Notes: generated by a model not told the origin, from the letters alone. A DNA stretch of 64,000 nucleotides from Rotaria sordida (GCA_905250125.1 CAJNOL010000087.1:1-64000); one strand, 5' to 3'. Shown: positions 13,109 to 27,700, counted from the stretch's first letter. Program-made: numbers and translations.

Positions 13109-15394
13109 ACAAAATGCTACGTCTAGTACTTGAAATTTTTCAATAGAATAAAGTATCTTTATATAAGAAAGATGTTTCAATCAATGGCTTACCATGTTAA
13201 ATGAAATGATTATAGACTTTGGTTTTTTCGGTGATAATTCTTGGATAATTGGATAGAGAGCTGATATTATAAAAATGTAATTAGTTTTTATTTTGCACAC
13301 ATATTAATTAAATAGTTGATGATTTTTTCTATTAAAAAAAAAAAATTTTAAATAATCATATGAGATAAATTGAAAGAAAAATGTGAGATCAACGAGCGTT
13401 ATGACCCATGAAATAAAAACTGACACGAGAATTCAATGTTTGTAAAAATCAAACTAGTCGAACAAATAAATTTAGTTGAGCATTAACGTAGAGATAATTG
13501 ATGAAGCACTCACAATAGGAAAGAAAAATGTCCTTTTTTTTTTTAGTTTATAGAGCCGTTGTAATAATAAAATAATTCAAAAGAATCTAAAGCGATGTAA
13601 TAGCTATTTATTCCTTTTTCTTTTAATGAAACTTAGCGATAATTAGCGTTTGACACAAACTGATAATTTGCAATACATTAATGATATTGATTAATGATTT
13701 ATCACTGTCATGAATGTATTACAAAGAATGAACTGATTAACTTTAACAATTCGAATTCATATCAAATCGAAAATATTTAATCAACCGTAAAATACAAAGT
13801 TAGAAGTTGAAAATCAAAAACAAAATGATCGATAAAGTCATATGTTTTTTAATCAAAGAGTTTTCGTATTATAAAAAAAAAAAACTTTATACTGCCTGTG
13901 AAAAAGTAATGCTCGATAGTACTCTTTTTGATCTAGCATTCAAGAGATGAAATAGATTCATTCTGATATATATAAGAAGAAATACATACGAAAAGAAAGT
14001 ATATAAGATTTGTTTTTACCCATACAAATGTGCGACTCGTGTTAGAGTTTTTTGAAACATATGGTTGATATTATAAGTGTCTCTTCATATTGAATTCTTT
14101 GATTAATGACTGTTCATCTATAGAAAAAAAAAACAAAAACATATGTACATCATTTAGTCATATTCTTTATTTGATATGAATAATTCAGTAACATATTCAT
14201 CTTCTTCATTAGCATTTAACTCAAACAATAAGTGTTCTATTGAATATGTAATCACGATTTTTAATGCTACAAATCAATAAGTGAAATATATCTCTCATCA
14301 ACATTCCACATGATTCTCTCTCTTTCTCAATTGATAACTCAATCTATCATCAAATCAAGTAAAAATGTAAGTATCAGTATCGATATGAAATCTTGTCAAA
14401 AAAACATCACGACAAAATATCACATAGATTCAAGCTTAGTCTCTCGTCGAATGTGATTGATCAGACAAATAATAACAGATAATTCAATACCGGCTTATCT
14501 TCATTTACCAAAAACATAAGTTATCAATATTTTTTACAATTCTATGTTGTACAAACAGAATCTATGATTTCAATAGTCGATCACATTTGACTGAAATGAT
14601 GTCTAAAATTATGTACCAAATAGATTGTTGTAATATTTAAATTATAGCCGAAATTATCTTTTGTTGTGAATTGTTTCCTTTTATTTTGTACATTCATTTT
14701 ACGTATATCAAATAGAATAAACAACGTTTTTTTTATTTACTTAACAGAGTTATTAATCATCAAAATTTCAATAATCAAAGTCCAATGTCACTAAATTTGA
14801 TGATTGTACTTTTTTGATCGGGCAAGAAAAAAAAACCTTGAGTACAACTTGTGACTCTGACATAAAAGTGTGAAGTTTCTTTATTATGATGCAGATGAAT
14901 TAATAACACATTTTAGATTTTTCGCTGGGAGGTGAATTGAAGAAATTATACAATCAGTTTTTGACATCAACTTTTCATTGTCATGCATCACTGCATTAGA
15001 TAACAAATTCAAATGTATATATAAAAAACAATCTATAAGTAAGCATTGTCAACTTCAAGACGAAAAGGTAAGGAAAAACAAGATAAAATCTGCATATAAC
15101 AAGATTCTATTATACTAATGTTATCTCAATATATCAGGAGTTTTTCTAGTTTTGGAATTTTTTTTCTATTAATTTGATAATATTTCAGCTTTATGATGTT
15201 TTTTTTTCTCATTGAGACTATATTCGTAACTTTCTAAAAGGAATTTCTTGTACAAAAATAAAAATCTTCGATGAATTTATTTCTTTTAGATTTGTGACAC
15301 ATCAGAAATTATATTCTTGTATATAAATGGAAGGTAATCATTTAAATTGACAAGCGTAAAAATATGAAATGAGACAATATTTTCTATATTCTAG
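9807..15394. other. Gene-poor interval between divergent genes
   Basis: No coding exon could be supported here on either strand. It holds poly-A/T tracts and microsatellites: a GATA run near 11786-11806 and a (TA)n-(TG)n tract at 13074-13108. It should contain the upstream exon of the Na+/H+ exchanger, whose first visible exon lacks a start codon, and the 5' end of the minus-strand gene. An open ATG stretch at 14309-14366 ending in GTAAGT was examined but is out of phase with the exchanger. Confidence 0.6.
13074..13108. repeat. (TA)n-(TG)n microsatellite
   Basis: About eleven TA units run straight into about eight TG units. Similar TA tracts lie near 4075-4095, 8263-8283 and 50797-50815, and a CT tract near 1133-1153. 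Confidence 0.9.
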
Positions 15395-18300
15395 TTATTA
15401 ATATTACATCATTGAATAAAACTGCAAATAATGAAAGAAAATCAACGGGTTCAATTATTCTCGTTCTATCATTTGCTATATTAATTTCATGTTTATGCAA
15501 AATAATCTTTATTAAATTTCTTCGTCATAAAGTAAATCTTTCTTTTAATATCATTGTTTTATTTCTTGGTTTTCTTATTGGTATAATTGCTACTCAAATA
15601 AAAGGTGGTGTTAATGAAGATGATTTTCTTCGAGGTGAACTTCAGTTAAGTAAAATAAGTCCTCATTTAATTTATTATATTTTTCTACCATTAATTATCT
15701 TTGATTCATCATTCAATACTAATGTTAATATTGTTAAACAACAATTTATCACAACATGTTTAGTAGCAGTACCAGGTGTTCTTATTTCAACAGGAATTAT
15801 TACATTATTTGTTGTTTATTTATTTCCATCTGATTATCAATGGTCATGGCGTACAGGTCTCTTATTTGGTAGTATATTAAGTACAACAGATCCAGTAACA
15901 ATTGTTACACTATTACAAGATTGTGGAGCTAGTCATTCATTATCATCATTAATTGAATCTGAATCATTGTTAAATGATGGATTAGTATTTATGCTTTTTT
16001 CAATTTTAGATCGTATGATTGTTGATAGTTCATACACAATTAGACAAATCATCGTTGATATCTTTAGACAGAGTATCGGTAAGACATAAATAGATATTTC
16101 ATGAAATCGATGCGCTACAGAACAGTCGAAAAAGAAAAATACCGAAAATTTCAACTAACAAGACATTATTTATTTTTGACATAATACTAACATTGTAATA
16201 TAGGTCATACAAAAGTCTAAATATAAAAAACGAAAGAAATAGTAGGCTCATTGTTTTCCATTTAGCAACTATAAATGACAAATTCATCTCAATATTCCAT
16301 TACATTTATAATATCATGATAATATCGTTCACGAAGATTATCTATACGATTTTGAATAGCAATTGTTTTGCTTTTGTATCAATAATAAACTATAGAGAAT
16401 TACACTCAATATTTGCTGGAGACATACCTTTTTTATTTCAATATCTTTCTTTTCAGTTTTTCTACGAGTCTGTCGAGTCCAAAATTTTTGAAGCCAGATC
16501 TGGACCCGGTCAAAACGTACTTTGAGATTCTCAATGAAATTTTCAAATTGGAGTAGTCGTTCAGAAGATACGGGATCAAGGGGGAAACGGCGGACTTGAA
16601 GTAGAAAAGTACGTCAAAGTACGTCAAAGTAGGCTACTTGAAGTAGCTCAAAGTACCACCCAAGTAGCCCAAAGTAGGAACAAGTAGCTTAAAGTAACTT
16701 CAAGTAACTTCAGATAAATTTGAAGTTGAAAAATACTTCAAAGTAAGCTACTTCAAGTAACTGAAAGTAACTTGAAGTAGCTTAAAGTAGCTCAAAGTAA
16801 CTTCAAGTCCAAAAGTCCGCCGTTTCCCCCTTGTACGGGATACTTTTTTCTAGCTTTTTATATTCGGTGACTAGCACACTCTAGATATTTTTCAGACCAC
16901 TAGAACTCATCGGATCCAAAATTTTCAGATCTAGATCCGACGAGTTCTAACGGTCGATCAGGAAACCAGTTTTATTAATAGAATATTTATCCGAAAATTA
17001 ACGACATGTAATGATTTTCTGACAAAATAGTTCTTATAGTTTAACGAATAAAATAAGCCGATACTTGAATTTCAACTTCTTTTTTTTTTTTCTTACAGGT
17101 GGTCCTTTATTTGGAATAATCTGTGGTTTTCTCTGTGTATTTGTATTAAATCGAATTAATAATGAATTAAAAATTGAAATTACAATAACATTTGGCATGA
17201 CATATTTTATTTTTTATATAGCAGATGCTGCACTCGGTATTTCAGCTGTTCTTTCTCTTATTTCCATGGGTTTATACATGGCTAAACATAAATATTGTAT
17301 AAGTACTAATGTTCAATTATCAATGGCTGGTGCATGGGAAATAATCACATTTGTTGTAAATATTCTAATATTTACTATTAGTGGTCTTATTTTAGCACAT
17401 TCATTTGTTGGTATACAAACAAATTTAACTAGTAGAGACATTGGTATAGCTTTAGTACTTTATCTATTAATTCATGTAAGTAGAGCATTAATTGTTGGTG
17501 TATTATATCCAGTAATTACATGGAGTGGAATGCCTTTGAATCGAAAAGAATGTGTGATATTTGCATGGAGTGGTTTACGTGGTCGAACAGCTACAATTCT
17601 CGTTCTTTTAATCTATTTAGATTCTGAAATTGATTCCGCTACTCGTGAACGTTTTCTTTTTCATATTTCATTGATTGTATTATTTACATTAATTATTAAT
17701 GGTGCTAGTAGCAAGTTTTTAGTGAAAATGCTTGGTCTTCATAAAGGTATTGTATCATAAAAACAAACAAACAAAAAAAAAGACTATGTTCAACATTTAA
17801 TAACATATTATTTATTTGTAGGAACACCAGAGAGTCAATCTGTATTATTACAAGCATTAAAACATATGCGTAGTCAAACATCAAGACAAATTAATAATAT
17901 GAAAGAAGATATTAATTTTGCTAATGTAGATTGGAAAATATTAAATAATTATTTACCAGAGAAATTACTTGAAGAATTAGATGAAGAACGTGATACAAAT
18001 ATTCATCAAAAATTATGTGTAACTCCAACACAAACACATGATGATCTTTCATTAGAATCTATTTCAATATATTCAGATCCATTACAAAATCAACATTATT
18101 CTGATCAAATATCTATTGATAGCATTTATCAATTTGATTTAGACTCATTACCTAATGATCAATATATATTACAACCATTTATTGAACAAATAAATAATTC
18201 TGATTTAGATTTTGAATGTCATGAAATGAATATGCGAAATGAAATTATCAAAAGATTTTTAACAGCTATGTCAGTTGATTATGAAAAACAATGGTATTTA

Positions 18301-20695
18301 GGTATGATTCGACGACGAACACTTAGAATACTTATTGAAACTATTGAAGAAGCCAAAGCAAAATTATCACTTAAACGACATTGGCAACTTCTTGTGGAAC
18401 ATTTTTGTATGCCTTTATGGTTACAATGTTTCGTCAAATTTCATAAAATCAAATACTTAAATATTATAACAGAAAAATTATTATTCAATCATTTAATACT
18501 CACTATTGAATTAGCCTTGGGTATGTTTGTTTCTTGTTTCTGTATATATAGATATAATTCATTCACTCATAAAACAATTATAAAAAAAACTCATATCTTA
18601 AAGAATCTAGGAAAATTCAAGGTTGAACATAAAATGTCCTTTACTGTTTAATTGCAAAAATTGAATCCATCAGAATCATCACAGTTCTGACTGGTGGACT
18701 TGTAGACACTCAAATCAGATTCATATGCATGCAATTTTACAATCTCTAACAAAGAACCTACTGCTGCCACATCGCTTCCGCGACGCCATGGACATCTTTG
18801 GTTACAACGTAATGCGTAATGGAAAATTCGTGAATTTGATTCTTTCGTCAGGGAATAGTTATTAAGGAAATGTCATGATTTTTTTTTTTTATAAAGTTTG
18901 ATCAAAGGTTTCCGAGGTCAAGGAAACTTGACGAAGAAATCGATTACAGATTCAAGATCCTCGAGCACGAAAATTTTTGACCAAACTTTATACGAGATCG
19001 TAGTTTCTCTGCAAAAACTATTTCTTGATGAAAGAATCCAATCAACGAATATTTCGTTACTATTACTTTGGCAACGCCAAGGACGATGACTGCCGTCGTC
19101 GAAGCGATCAAAAACGGTACTGTACACTGTCGTTTTGTACAGTCTGCGACTGTAAATTGATGCTTAGTAGATGCAATATTACGAACGTATTTTTTTCGTG
19201 CCCTACACAATTGAGAACGATCGTCAAACAGTCTGAAAATTGAGTATCTGACCGTTTAGAATACTATGAAAATACGATTGTAATACTGTGCCAACCAAAC
19301 ATCGAAAAAAATCTATTTAAAACGGTCGTTTACGATTGGACTTATTCGACCTAGATGAATAACTTCTCTCCTCTAGAAATGACATTTGTCATTCTCTTTT
19401 TGATATGAAACAAAAAGAATAAAGATTATTCTATTGTAGCATTTCATTCTGCTAAATCACGTTTGGAAAATATGCTTACAAAATTTCCTGAATTTGCAAA
19501 TATTGATAATTATATTATAAATAATGTTCTTAACGAAGCAAAAATGTTAAGAGTACGTGCATCACTCGTATTACATGATTTACAACATTCATATAAAAAA
19601 TGTTGGACAATTGAAATGACAAAACGATGTGCTCAAATGTTATTAAAATATGAATCTGTAGCTATTGTTCAATTATATGAAACGGGCATGCTTAATGAAA
19701 ATGAATATACACATATTCTTAAACTTATTCAAAAGAAACTTTTTCATTTAGAACATTGCTATTTTATGGGTGTTCCAAAAATACATTTAAATCAAGAACA
19801 AGATAGTCCATTTGATAATCTTTCATTATTTGTTAATTTAACCGAAGATGAAAAAGTATATTTTAAAGAATTATTAGAAACACGACATAGATGGTTTCAA
19901 CCTGGTGAAATTCTCCTACGACAAGGTTATATGACAACAGAAGCTTATTTAATTATACGTGGAATTGTTGAATGTTCTGAAGATCTTTTGACATGTTACA
20001 GATCAGGTCATATTATTGGTATTGATGCATTATTTGATAAAAGTTCATCAGTATCAAATCGAACTTATCGAGCTGAAAGTAGTATTGTTGAAGCTTATAC
20101 AATTGATGAATCAATACTTAATATGTTTTTATCAAATGTTAAAATGACTCGATTAATTTATAATGAAATAGCTCTTCATATGCTTATCAATATGTATCAA
20201 CAACCAATACATTTATTAAATTATGCACAAATAAAAGTTCTCTTAGATGAATATGCTATATTTTATCAAAATGAAATTGATCATGATCTAATGACAATTC
20301 AACTTAAACGAAACGAACGACTCTTTCTTCTCGTAGGTACAGTACAAAGAGAAGAAGATGATTACTTTATGGATGGTCCACAATTGGTAACCGTTAATCA
20401 ATTGACATCATTCTATTGTAGTTTAGATAAGTTATGTATTGCTTATACATGGACATTAGAAAACGAACAAGAATGTTTACAAATCGTACGATCATTTACA
20501 ACTAGTTTTCGATTGTCGGATTCAAGTCAAGTCAAAGCAAATACAACAATGATTTATCCATCATATTCAGGCTATACGACAGAATTTACTCCACAATATC
20601 ATTCTTTAATACAAGTTGCACGATCAGCTGCTCTTATGAGTAATATTGAATTGATTCCTATGGAAATAACAGATCTTTATCATGAGAAAACGTAA
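15395..20695 (+). CDS. Na+/H+ exchanger with cyclic-nucleotide-binding-like domain (SLC9C/NHE10-11 or SOS1-like), 5' partial
   Basis: Plasma-membrane cation/proton antiporter of the CPA1/NHE superfamily. Exons 15395-16078, 17099-17746, 17822-18520 and 19440-20695 all join in phase 1 and leave an open frame of about 1,094 residues; the first exon begins in phase with no ATG, so an upstream exon is missing. Residues 1 to about 440 are the transporter core: many hydrophobic helices, the ESLLNDG motif with the ion-binding Asn-Asp pair near residue 190, and WSGLRGR in a late helix. Residues about 540-800 form a charged helical bundle (RLENMLTKFP...VAIVQLYETGMLNENE) like the cytosolic bundle of CNBD-bearing exchangers. 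Residues about 820-930 resemble a cyclic-nucleotide-binding fold (FQPGEILLRQG, YLIIRGIVE), but the phosphate-binding cassette reads GIDALF...RTYRAES without the usual Glu. No four-helix voltage sensor is present, unlike sperm SLC9C1. In animals this family is sperm- and cilia-linked. Confidence 0.85.
16577..16833. mobile_element. hAT-type MITE in the exchanger's first visible intron
   Basis: 257-bp element flanked by perfect 8-bp direct repeats TACGGGAT (16569-16576 and 16834-16841). Its ends are a perfect inverted repeat starting CAAGGGGGAAACGGCGGAC. The inside is made of degenerate 9-11 bp units of the type AAGTAGCTTAAAGTA on both strands, so it folds back on itself. No coding capacity. The 8-bp duplication and CAAGG-type end fit the hAT superfamily. 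Confidence 0.85.
18884..18990. repeat. Short repeat with inverted AAAGTTTG ends in exchanger intron 3
   Basis: Starts ATAAAGTTTGATCAAAGG and ends TTTTTGACCAAACTTTAT. The inner sequence (GAAATCGATTACAGATTC, CTCGAGCACG) resembles the foldback at 48828-49092, so both belong to one repeat family. Confidence 0.55.
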
Positions 20696-21750
20696 TTTGG
20701 TTTTTTAAATATTTATTGACGATAAAATATTTATTTATGCTTTTATCAGTTTCTGAGCAACATATTATTTTCTTCAATTGATATAAAAATATCGTTTTAA
20801 TAAATCATACAATCATTATTTAGTTCTCTTTTAGAAAATATATGTGCACTTACAAAAAGATGAGATTGGTTCGCATTTTTTGAAATGGAACCGAATCGAT
20901 TCCATTTCTGGTGCTTACATATCTTTCAAAACAAAATCAATGGTTTCTAATTTTTTTTTTTGAGATATTTTTGAATAAATTTAAATTAGTTCTTGATAGA
21001 CATGTGATAAAACATCTATTGCTAAAGGAATACAAAACTAGTAAATTGATCACAAAAAAATGAAACAATTTCAATCATGCTATTCAATGTTATATTGAAC
21101 AGAGCATTGATGATTAAAATTTACTGGACATAATATAAAACAGAAAGTTTTAACCATATGTTGTTGCTTCAGATTGTTGATGTTGGTAATATTTTCAAAT
21201 ACAAATTCAATATAGTAAATGATACTTCCGATAATCTATTTAATATAATAGAATATTCTTTTGATTTCATTTTCTTCGCTTCTCGATGAATAACATGTGC
21301 TGTGATATGACATTTTTGTTTTTGAACACTACTCTAGCGACATCTTTAAATAATTTATTCCTAATTTCATTAAAATAACTAGTTTTACACTGTAAAACTG
21401 TGAAACAGTATTTAAAAAAACACTAAATTTATGATCGATTAAAGGAAATCTTTATGAATGGATGGTTTGATTCATCCATATTCTATTCAAAAAATATATT
21501 ATGGATTTTAGACCGTTGTGTAATGTTAGACCTCCTACCAGTTATCTTGAACATATAATAACAAGTTCATTAAGCACATTGTAAAGACCATTAGTTTTTC
21601 TTCTAAAAAATATAATGCTCCAATTGCCAATTATTTTCATTGAAAACTAAAACTAATATTAGTTCATATAATTTCATTTTTTTTTCTTCTATTTTAGATC
21701 CTGTACATTGTTTTCTGAACAAATTTTAATTGATATATCCACATTAAATA
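20696..21750. other. Intergenic region between exchanger and SMC6
   Basis: AT-rich sequence without a supported exon; it must contain the 3' end of the exchanger transcript and the SMC6 promoter on the same strand. Poly-T tracts and AATAAA-like strings occur after 20795. Confidence 0.6.
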
Positions 21751-24700
21751 ATGCCCAAACGTGGCTCTTCGACATCTGGTACCGTTGCAGTTGTACCACA
21801 TAAAAAACAGAAAAATATTGAACTAACAAATGGTCACCATGATAAAGAACAAGATGAAAATTTGCCACCAAATCATAGCACTTATTTATCTCAATGTTTT
21901 AAAGAAAATCTTGATGTAAATATTGTTTTGTTTTTCAGTATCAACTATTAAACTAATCATTAATTCATATTAATTATTTTCTAGTTACATAAAAATGCTG
22001 GTTCTATTCTTAGAATTAGTGTAAAAAATTTTATGTGTCATACATTTCTTGAATTTGATTTTAATGAAAATCTTAATATGGTTATTGGCAATAATGGGAG
22101 TATGTTTTTTCTTTTTTATCAAATAAAACGAATTTCATTCTTTTAAAATAAACTAATTTTAAGGTGGTAAATCTGCAGTAATGAATGCAATCACATTGAC
22201 TTTAGGTGGTCGTGCAACAAGTACAAGTCGTTGTTCGAATATTGGTCGTTTTATTCAACATGGCAAAAGGTAAATATTCTAATGTTATTTGGCTTTTTTA
22301 TTGATTAGTTTAAACTTTTGTTCCTTTTTTTTCAGTTTTGCTGAAATATGTGTTGTTTTATGTAATCAAGGTCTTGAAGCAATTGATATCGAACGTTTCG
22401 GTCGAGCCATTACAATTATACGTAAAATAACAATCAAAGGTAGCAGTCATTACCTAGTTAAAAATGAATATGGTTAGTTATTGATACTTTTATATTCATT
22501 TTTTTTCTACAAAAATATCTCTTTCACGTTTTTTTTTTAATTAGATAAAATAGTCTCCGATAGAAAAGATACAATTGATACAATAGTTGCACATTTTAAT
22601 ATTCAAGTTGATAATCCAATGTGTATGCTTAATCAAGATATAGCAAAAAATTTTCTTAATACAAAAAGTATAAAAGAAAAATACAATGTAAGAATTTTAA
22701 GTGTTAATTATTTTGAATTTAAAAATATACTTCTCACTTTTTTAAAAGATTTATTTTCTAAAAAACTTCTCGTTTTTTGTTTCAGTTTTTTTTAAAAGCA
22801 ACACAATTACAAAAAATGGTTGAAGATCTTCAAGAAAATACCGTTGAAATTCGTAATGCAAAAACTTTACTTACTGATCATGTGAAAGTAAAAAAAACTG
22901 ATGTTTCTAATTAATTTTTCGATTTTCTAATTAAACTAATAATAAATAGAAAAGAAAAGAAATTCAAGTACAAAAAGAAGATCTTGAAGCTCAATTAAAA
23001 TTTGCTGAATCAATACGTGATGCAAAAGCAAATGCTGATAATCTTCGAGGACAACTTGAATGGGCTGAAGTAATCAATCTTGAAAATGTAAATAATCTTT
23101 TTTTTCGCTTTTTATTTATATTAATTAAAATTTATACGATTTAAGACATTAGCCGAAACAGAAAAAAAAGTTGCTGATGATCAATATGCTGTTCAAGAGT
23201 ATATGAAAAAACGTGATGCATTAATAGTTTGTTATTTTATTTTTTTCTTTTTCGATTTAATTTTTCTTTGTTTTTATTTTTTGATTAAAATAAATAGGAA
23301 GATATGAAAAATGAAAAAACAAAACGTGATGAATTACTTCGTAAAGCACAAGAAGTTGCAAATAATGCGATTGAAGAAAAACGTGTTCATGATGATCTTG
23401 AACGGCGAATGAAATTATTTAATAAAGAAAAACGAGATTTATTACATGAAGTTAATAAATTAGAAAAAGAACTTCAAATTCAAAATGAATTAAAGAAAAA
23501 ACTTCAAAATAAAACCGATGAAATGCGTCGAAAGTAGAAAATTTCTGTTTTATCGATTATTATCAATGTTTTTTTTGTTTAAATTTCTCTTAGAGCAACA
23601 GCTAATAATGATTATGATAAAGTTTATAAACGTATAGATGAATTACAAATTTTAATTGCTGAACAACGACAAATACTATCAATGAAAGAAAATGAACAAG
23701 TTAATTTTCGACAATTATATGATGATGAACGTCAAAGTCTATTTGATGATCAATCAGTTCTAAAACAACATGAAGATTCTTTACGTCGACGACGTGCTAT
23801 TATTCAACAACTTAAAGCAGCTAAACAAGATCGTGTAACAATTTATGGACGTTATACAATTTCTATACTTAAAGAAATTGAAAAACAAGCTCATCGATTT
23901 AAACAAATACCTATTGGACCTGTTGGTAAGATTTTGTTTTTTTTAAATTAAATCAAAAGATATTAATGAAATTTAAATGTAAAATTGGATGATCGTCTTA
24001 CAAAGATTTTAAAGTCATGTTCAGAAAGAACATAAAATCCTGATTCTTATTATGATAGAGTAAAGGATGTAAATGAAAAGATTCAATTAACTTATTATAG
24101 AAATATTAATACAATCATATTTAAGGAAATCTAAATTAGAGAAAAATATTTTTAGGTAAACATATTCGTCTAGTTGATCGAAAATGGGCTATTGCGATTG
24201 AACAAGCTATTGGAAATGCTATATCAGGTTATCTTTGTTCATGTCGTGAAGATGAAAGAGTTCTTCTTGAAATTCTTTCACGTTGTGTACCAGCACACGA
24301 AATGGACTATCGACCAAGTGTTACCGGTAAAAAAAAATCTTTTGCTTTTTATTTTATTTAATTAAATGATATTTAATAGTAATGAAATACCAATCAAAAG
24401 TCTATCAAAATCTTCGAGTAACTATCGTTGTCTTCTTTTTTTTTGCATTAATATATTAGAGAATTTTCTTTTTTCAGTTACCTCCATCGAATTTTACAAC
24501 AATTTTATCAATGCTTGATATTGATAATCCAACAGTTGCTTGTTTTTTAATTGATCAGGTTTATTTTAATGTTCATTATTTTGTTTTTATTTAAATATAG
24601 ATAAATTCTAGGGACGTATTGAACAAAGAATTCTTATGGATAATTATGAAACTGCTCGTCGTATTATGGAAAAAAGTGCTCCACCAAATTGTTTTGCTGT

Positions 24701-27700
24701 AAGAGGTTTTTTTTTCTTTTAATTTTTATCAAAAAAATTCATTTTCTTTGTTTTCTTCAAAGGCTTATCTTCCAAATGGTACAGAAATGCAAAATACAAA
24801 TGTATTTCGTTGTTATACATGTAAAGCTCAAAATCCTCGATATTTTGTTGAAGATTTTGCTGAACAAATTACGTATGTTTAATATAGATTTTTCTTTTAA
24901 TTTTGATTAAAATTTAAACAAACATAATAATAATAATTTAGTCGTGCAGAAAAAGATTGTAATAATATTGAACGAGAAATTCAAATTGTTAAAGAAAAAT
25001 TAAATGAAACACAAAAACGAGTAAATCAACATCAACAAACAGTCACAGCATTAGATACAACAATAAATGAAATTAAAATTAAATGTGGTCGATTAGGAAA
25101 AGTAAAACTAATATTAACGTCGAGGATGAATAGGACTGTTTTCCAGCCTCATAGAGATTTAAGGTTTTCGTATTGAAATCGAGTCAAGAATGGGCCTTGA
25201 TCATATTCTATGGATCAAAATTGCAATAAATGACATCACAGTTGTTGGGACTTGGATACCTTCAAGGGATTCGAGAAAAACTTTTCTTCTGTATTACGCT
25301 CGTAGCATATCCAGACATATCAATTCGAGTATCCTGATTATGAATATGATATTTAGAATGAATAGAAATGTATTTCTTGCAGGATACAGCGAGCTCGATG
25401 TGGCCATTCATAGGATTCCCTCATAGGACTTCCTTAGCTTTGGAATTACATCTTAAATGAATAGTGTTTAAAAAAACCAACTTGTTTTACTCAAAACCAT
25501 GAGTCCTATCCGAATCTGAGCAAGAAAAAAAAACCTAGATAAAGTCCAATTAAACGATAAACTGACGGTTTTGGGCCTATGCTTGCTTGTGTTCACCCTA
25601 TTTACTTATGAACCCGATGCTGCTTCAACATGAACGTTTATGCAAACAGGTAAATTTTTGACCGTTATCCAATCGCTGTCAAATAAAATTGAAAAATGTC
25701 TGCATCATAATTTTCCAGAAGACTTTTGAAGATTCCGGAGGAAATCAGATAGGCCTCTGGAAAATCGATACAGCCATTGTGTTTCGCATGGCAACAGGAT
25801 TCACTTGACGTTTAAGCTCTAGGCTAATGAAGTTTAGCCATAAAATCTTAAGGGTAACTATATCGAGCTCACTATACTCCACAGGAAGTACAGTTTTATC
25901 CATTCTAAATATTATATTCGTAATGAACATACTCGAATTGATATATCTGGGTGTGTTGCGAGCGAAATGCAGAAAAAAAGATTTCCTTGAATCCCTTGAG
26001 AATATCTCAACCCTCAAAAATCATGTTGTCATTTATCACGATTTTTACCGGTAGAATACGGTCGTGGATAATCTCAACTCTATGGAGGTCCAGAAAACAT
26101 TCTTGTTCTTACTCGTCGTTTTATTTTCAAAACATGTTTGAAATTTTTTATTTTAAAAGGAACTTCGAGAATTACAATTAATTGAAGCACCAAATGATTC
26201 TAATATAAACGATTGTGAAAACGAATTATCTGAATATGATAATCGTATTGATATTCTTAAACAACGTATTCAAGATCAAAAATCAAAAGCTGAAATGGAA
26301 TCAACTGAATATCGACAAGTTTTAGACGATTTAACACAAGCACGACAACGTGTTATGGATAAACGTGAACAAGCTGAACAATGTAAAACAGAACTTCAAA
26401 CCTGTGATGCTTTAAAAGAAAATGGACAAAGAGCTATAAATGAATTACAAAAAGGACTTGATGATAATCAAAGAAAATTAGAACAACATGAAGTTACAAA
26501 AAAATTTATTGAAAATAAACTTCATGTACAAATTGAAAATGCTCAAAATTTAGTTAAACAACGACCTAAAGATGCAATTGACGTAAAAACAATTCGACGA
26601 AGTCTTGATGCTCTTCTAAAATTTATTGAAACACATAAAAATGTGTATGTATATTTTAATCAAACTATAAATACAATACTGGTTAAAAATATAAGACTAA
26701 CGTATTATTGATCTTTTGTGGAACTCACATTTATTTACGAAGAAAATAGTGAGTGAAAGTTTTACAATTCCCTCGCCTCTCCTATTACAGACCTTAGCCA
26801 CAGAGGAGAACAGCCATTTGATTCTTTTCTCAGAGTTTCTTAGCAACTGAAAAAAGCGCTGAATGATATTAACGATAAGGCTTAGACTGTTCTAGAATAT
26901 TCCGAAACCTTCCTCGAAATCAAACGTTTGTGAATGTTCTAAACTAGTGCAGTTTTTAATTGTTGCGGAGATAAAAATTTATATTTAAGATGCTGAGCAT
27001 AATAGATAGCGATGCATTGATTTGCCACAGTCGTCATTTGATATATGATAGGTCGTTGAGACCTGCTCTGGATATAATGCAGCAACCCTCATTTTATTCA
27101 GAATTTTGTGCTCGTAAAAATAAAATTTCATGCAGTCTTCTAAGACTTGAAAACTATCGTATTTGGTTTTCCAGAAGTCTTTCTCTTAAAAATCATCCAT
27201 GAAATTTCATGTAAGAAATACATTTGATAGAGAACTTCATTCGCTCTTCAAATGATTATTTAGAATTGAGTTAAATACTTGATGTCGTAAAAAATAATCG
27301 AAAAAACGTTATTCTTATATTTTTGATCAGTATTTTAACGATGAAATATTATTTATTTTTTAGTTCACATAATGTACAACAAATTCAAGATCGTTTAGAA
27401 GCAGTTAATGAAAATTTAGATACATTTGGTGAAGTTGTTGATAAACAAGAAAAACTTATTCATGTATGAATTGTTTGTTTGTTTTTTTTTGGCTGTCAAA
27501 ATTTTTTTATTATGTTGTTTATAGAGATTATTTAAAGCTGCACGTTATCGTGGTCAACAATATAAAGCTCTTTTAGAATCAACAGCTAAATTAACTAGTA
27601 GTTGTTTTAGTTCATTTCTTGAATCACGAAATTATACTGGTGAAGCTATATTTAATCATCAAGAAGGAACTCTTTCACTTGAAGTTTGTTGTTTGACTTT

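Noticed and set aside
14309-14366. Possible first exon of the Na+/H+ exchanger (ATG stretch ending in GTAAGT)
   Set aside because: It ends in phase 0, but the first supported exon needs one base from upstream; joining them creates a stop within eight codons.
25190-26017. Two similar small frames on opposite strands that look like a duplicated gene
   Set aside because: They are the two arms of a foldback element in an SMC6 intron; similarity is due to the inverted repeat.
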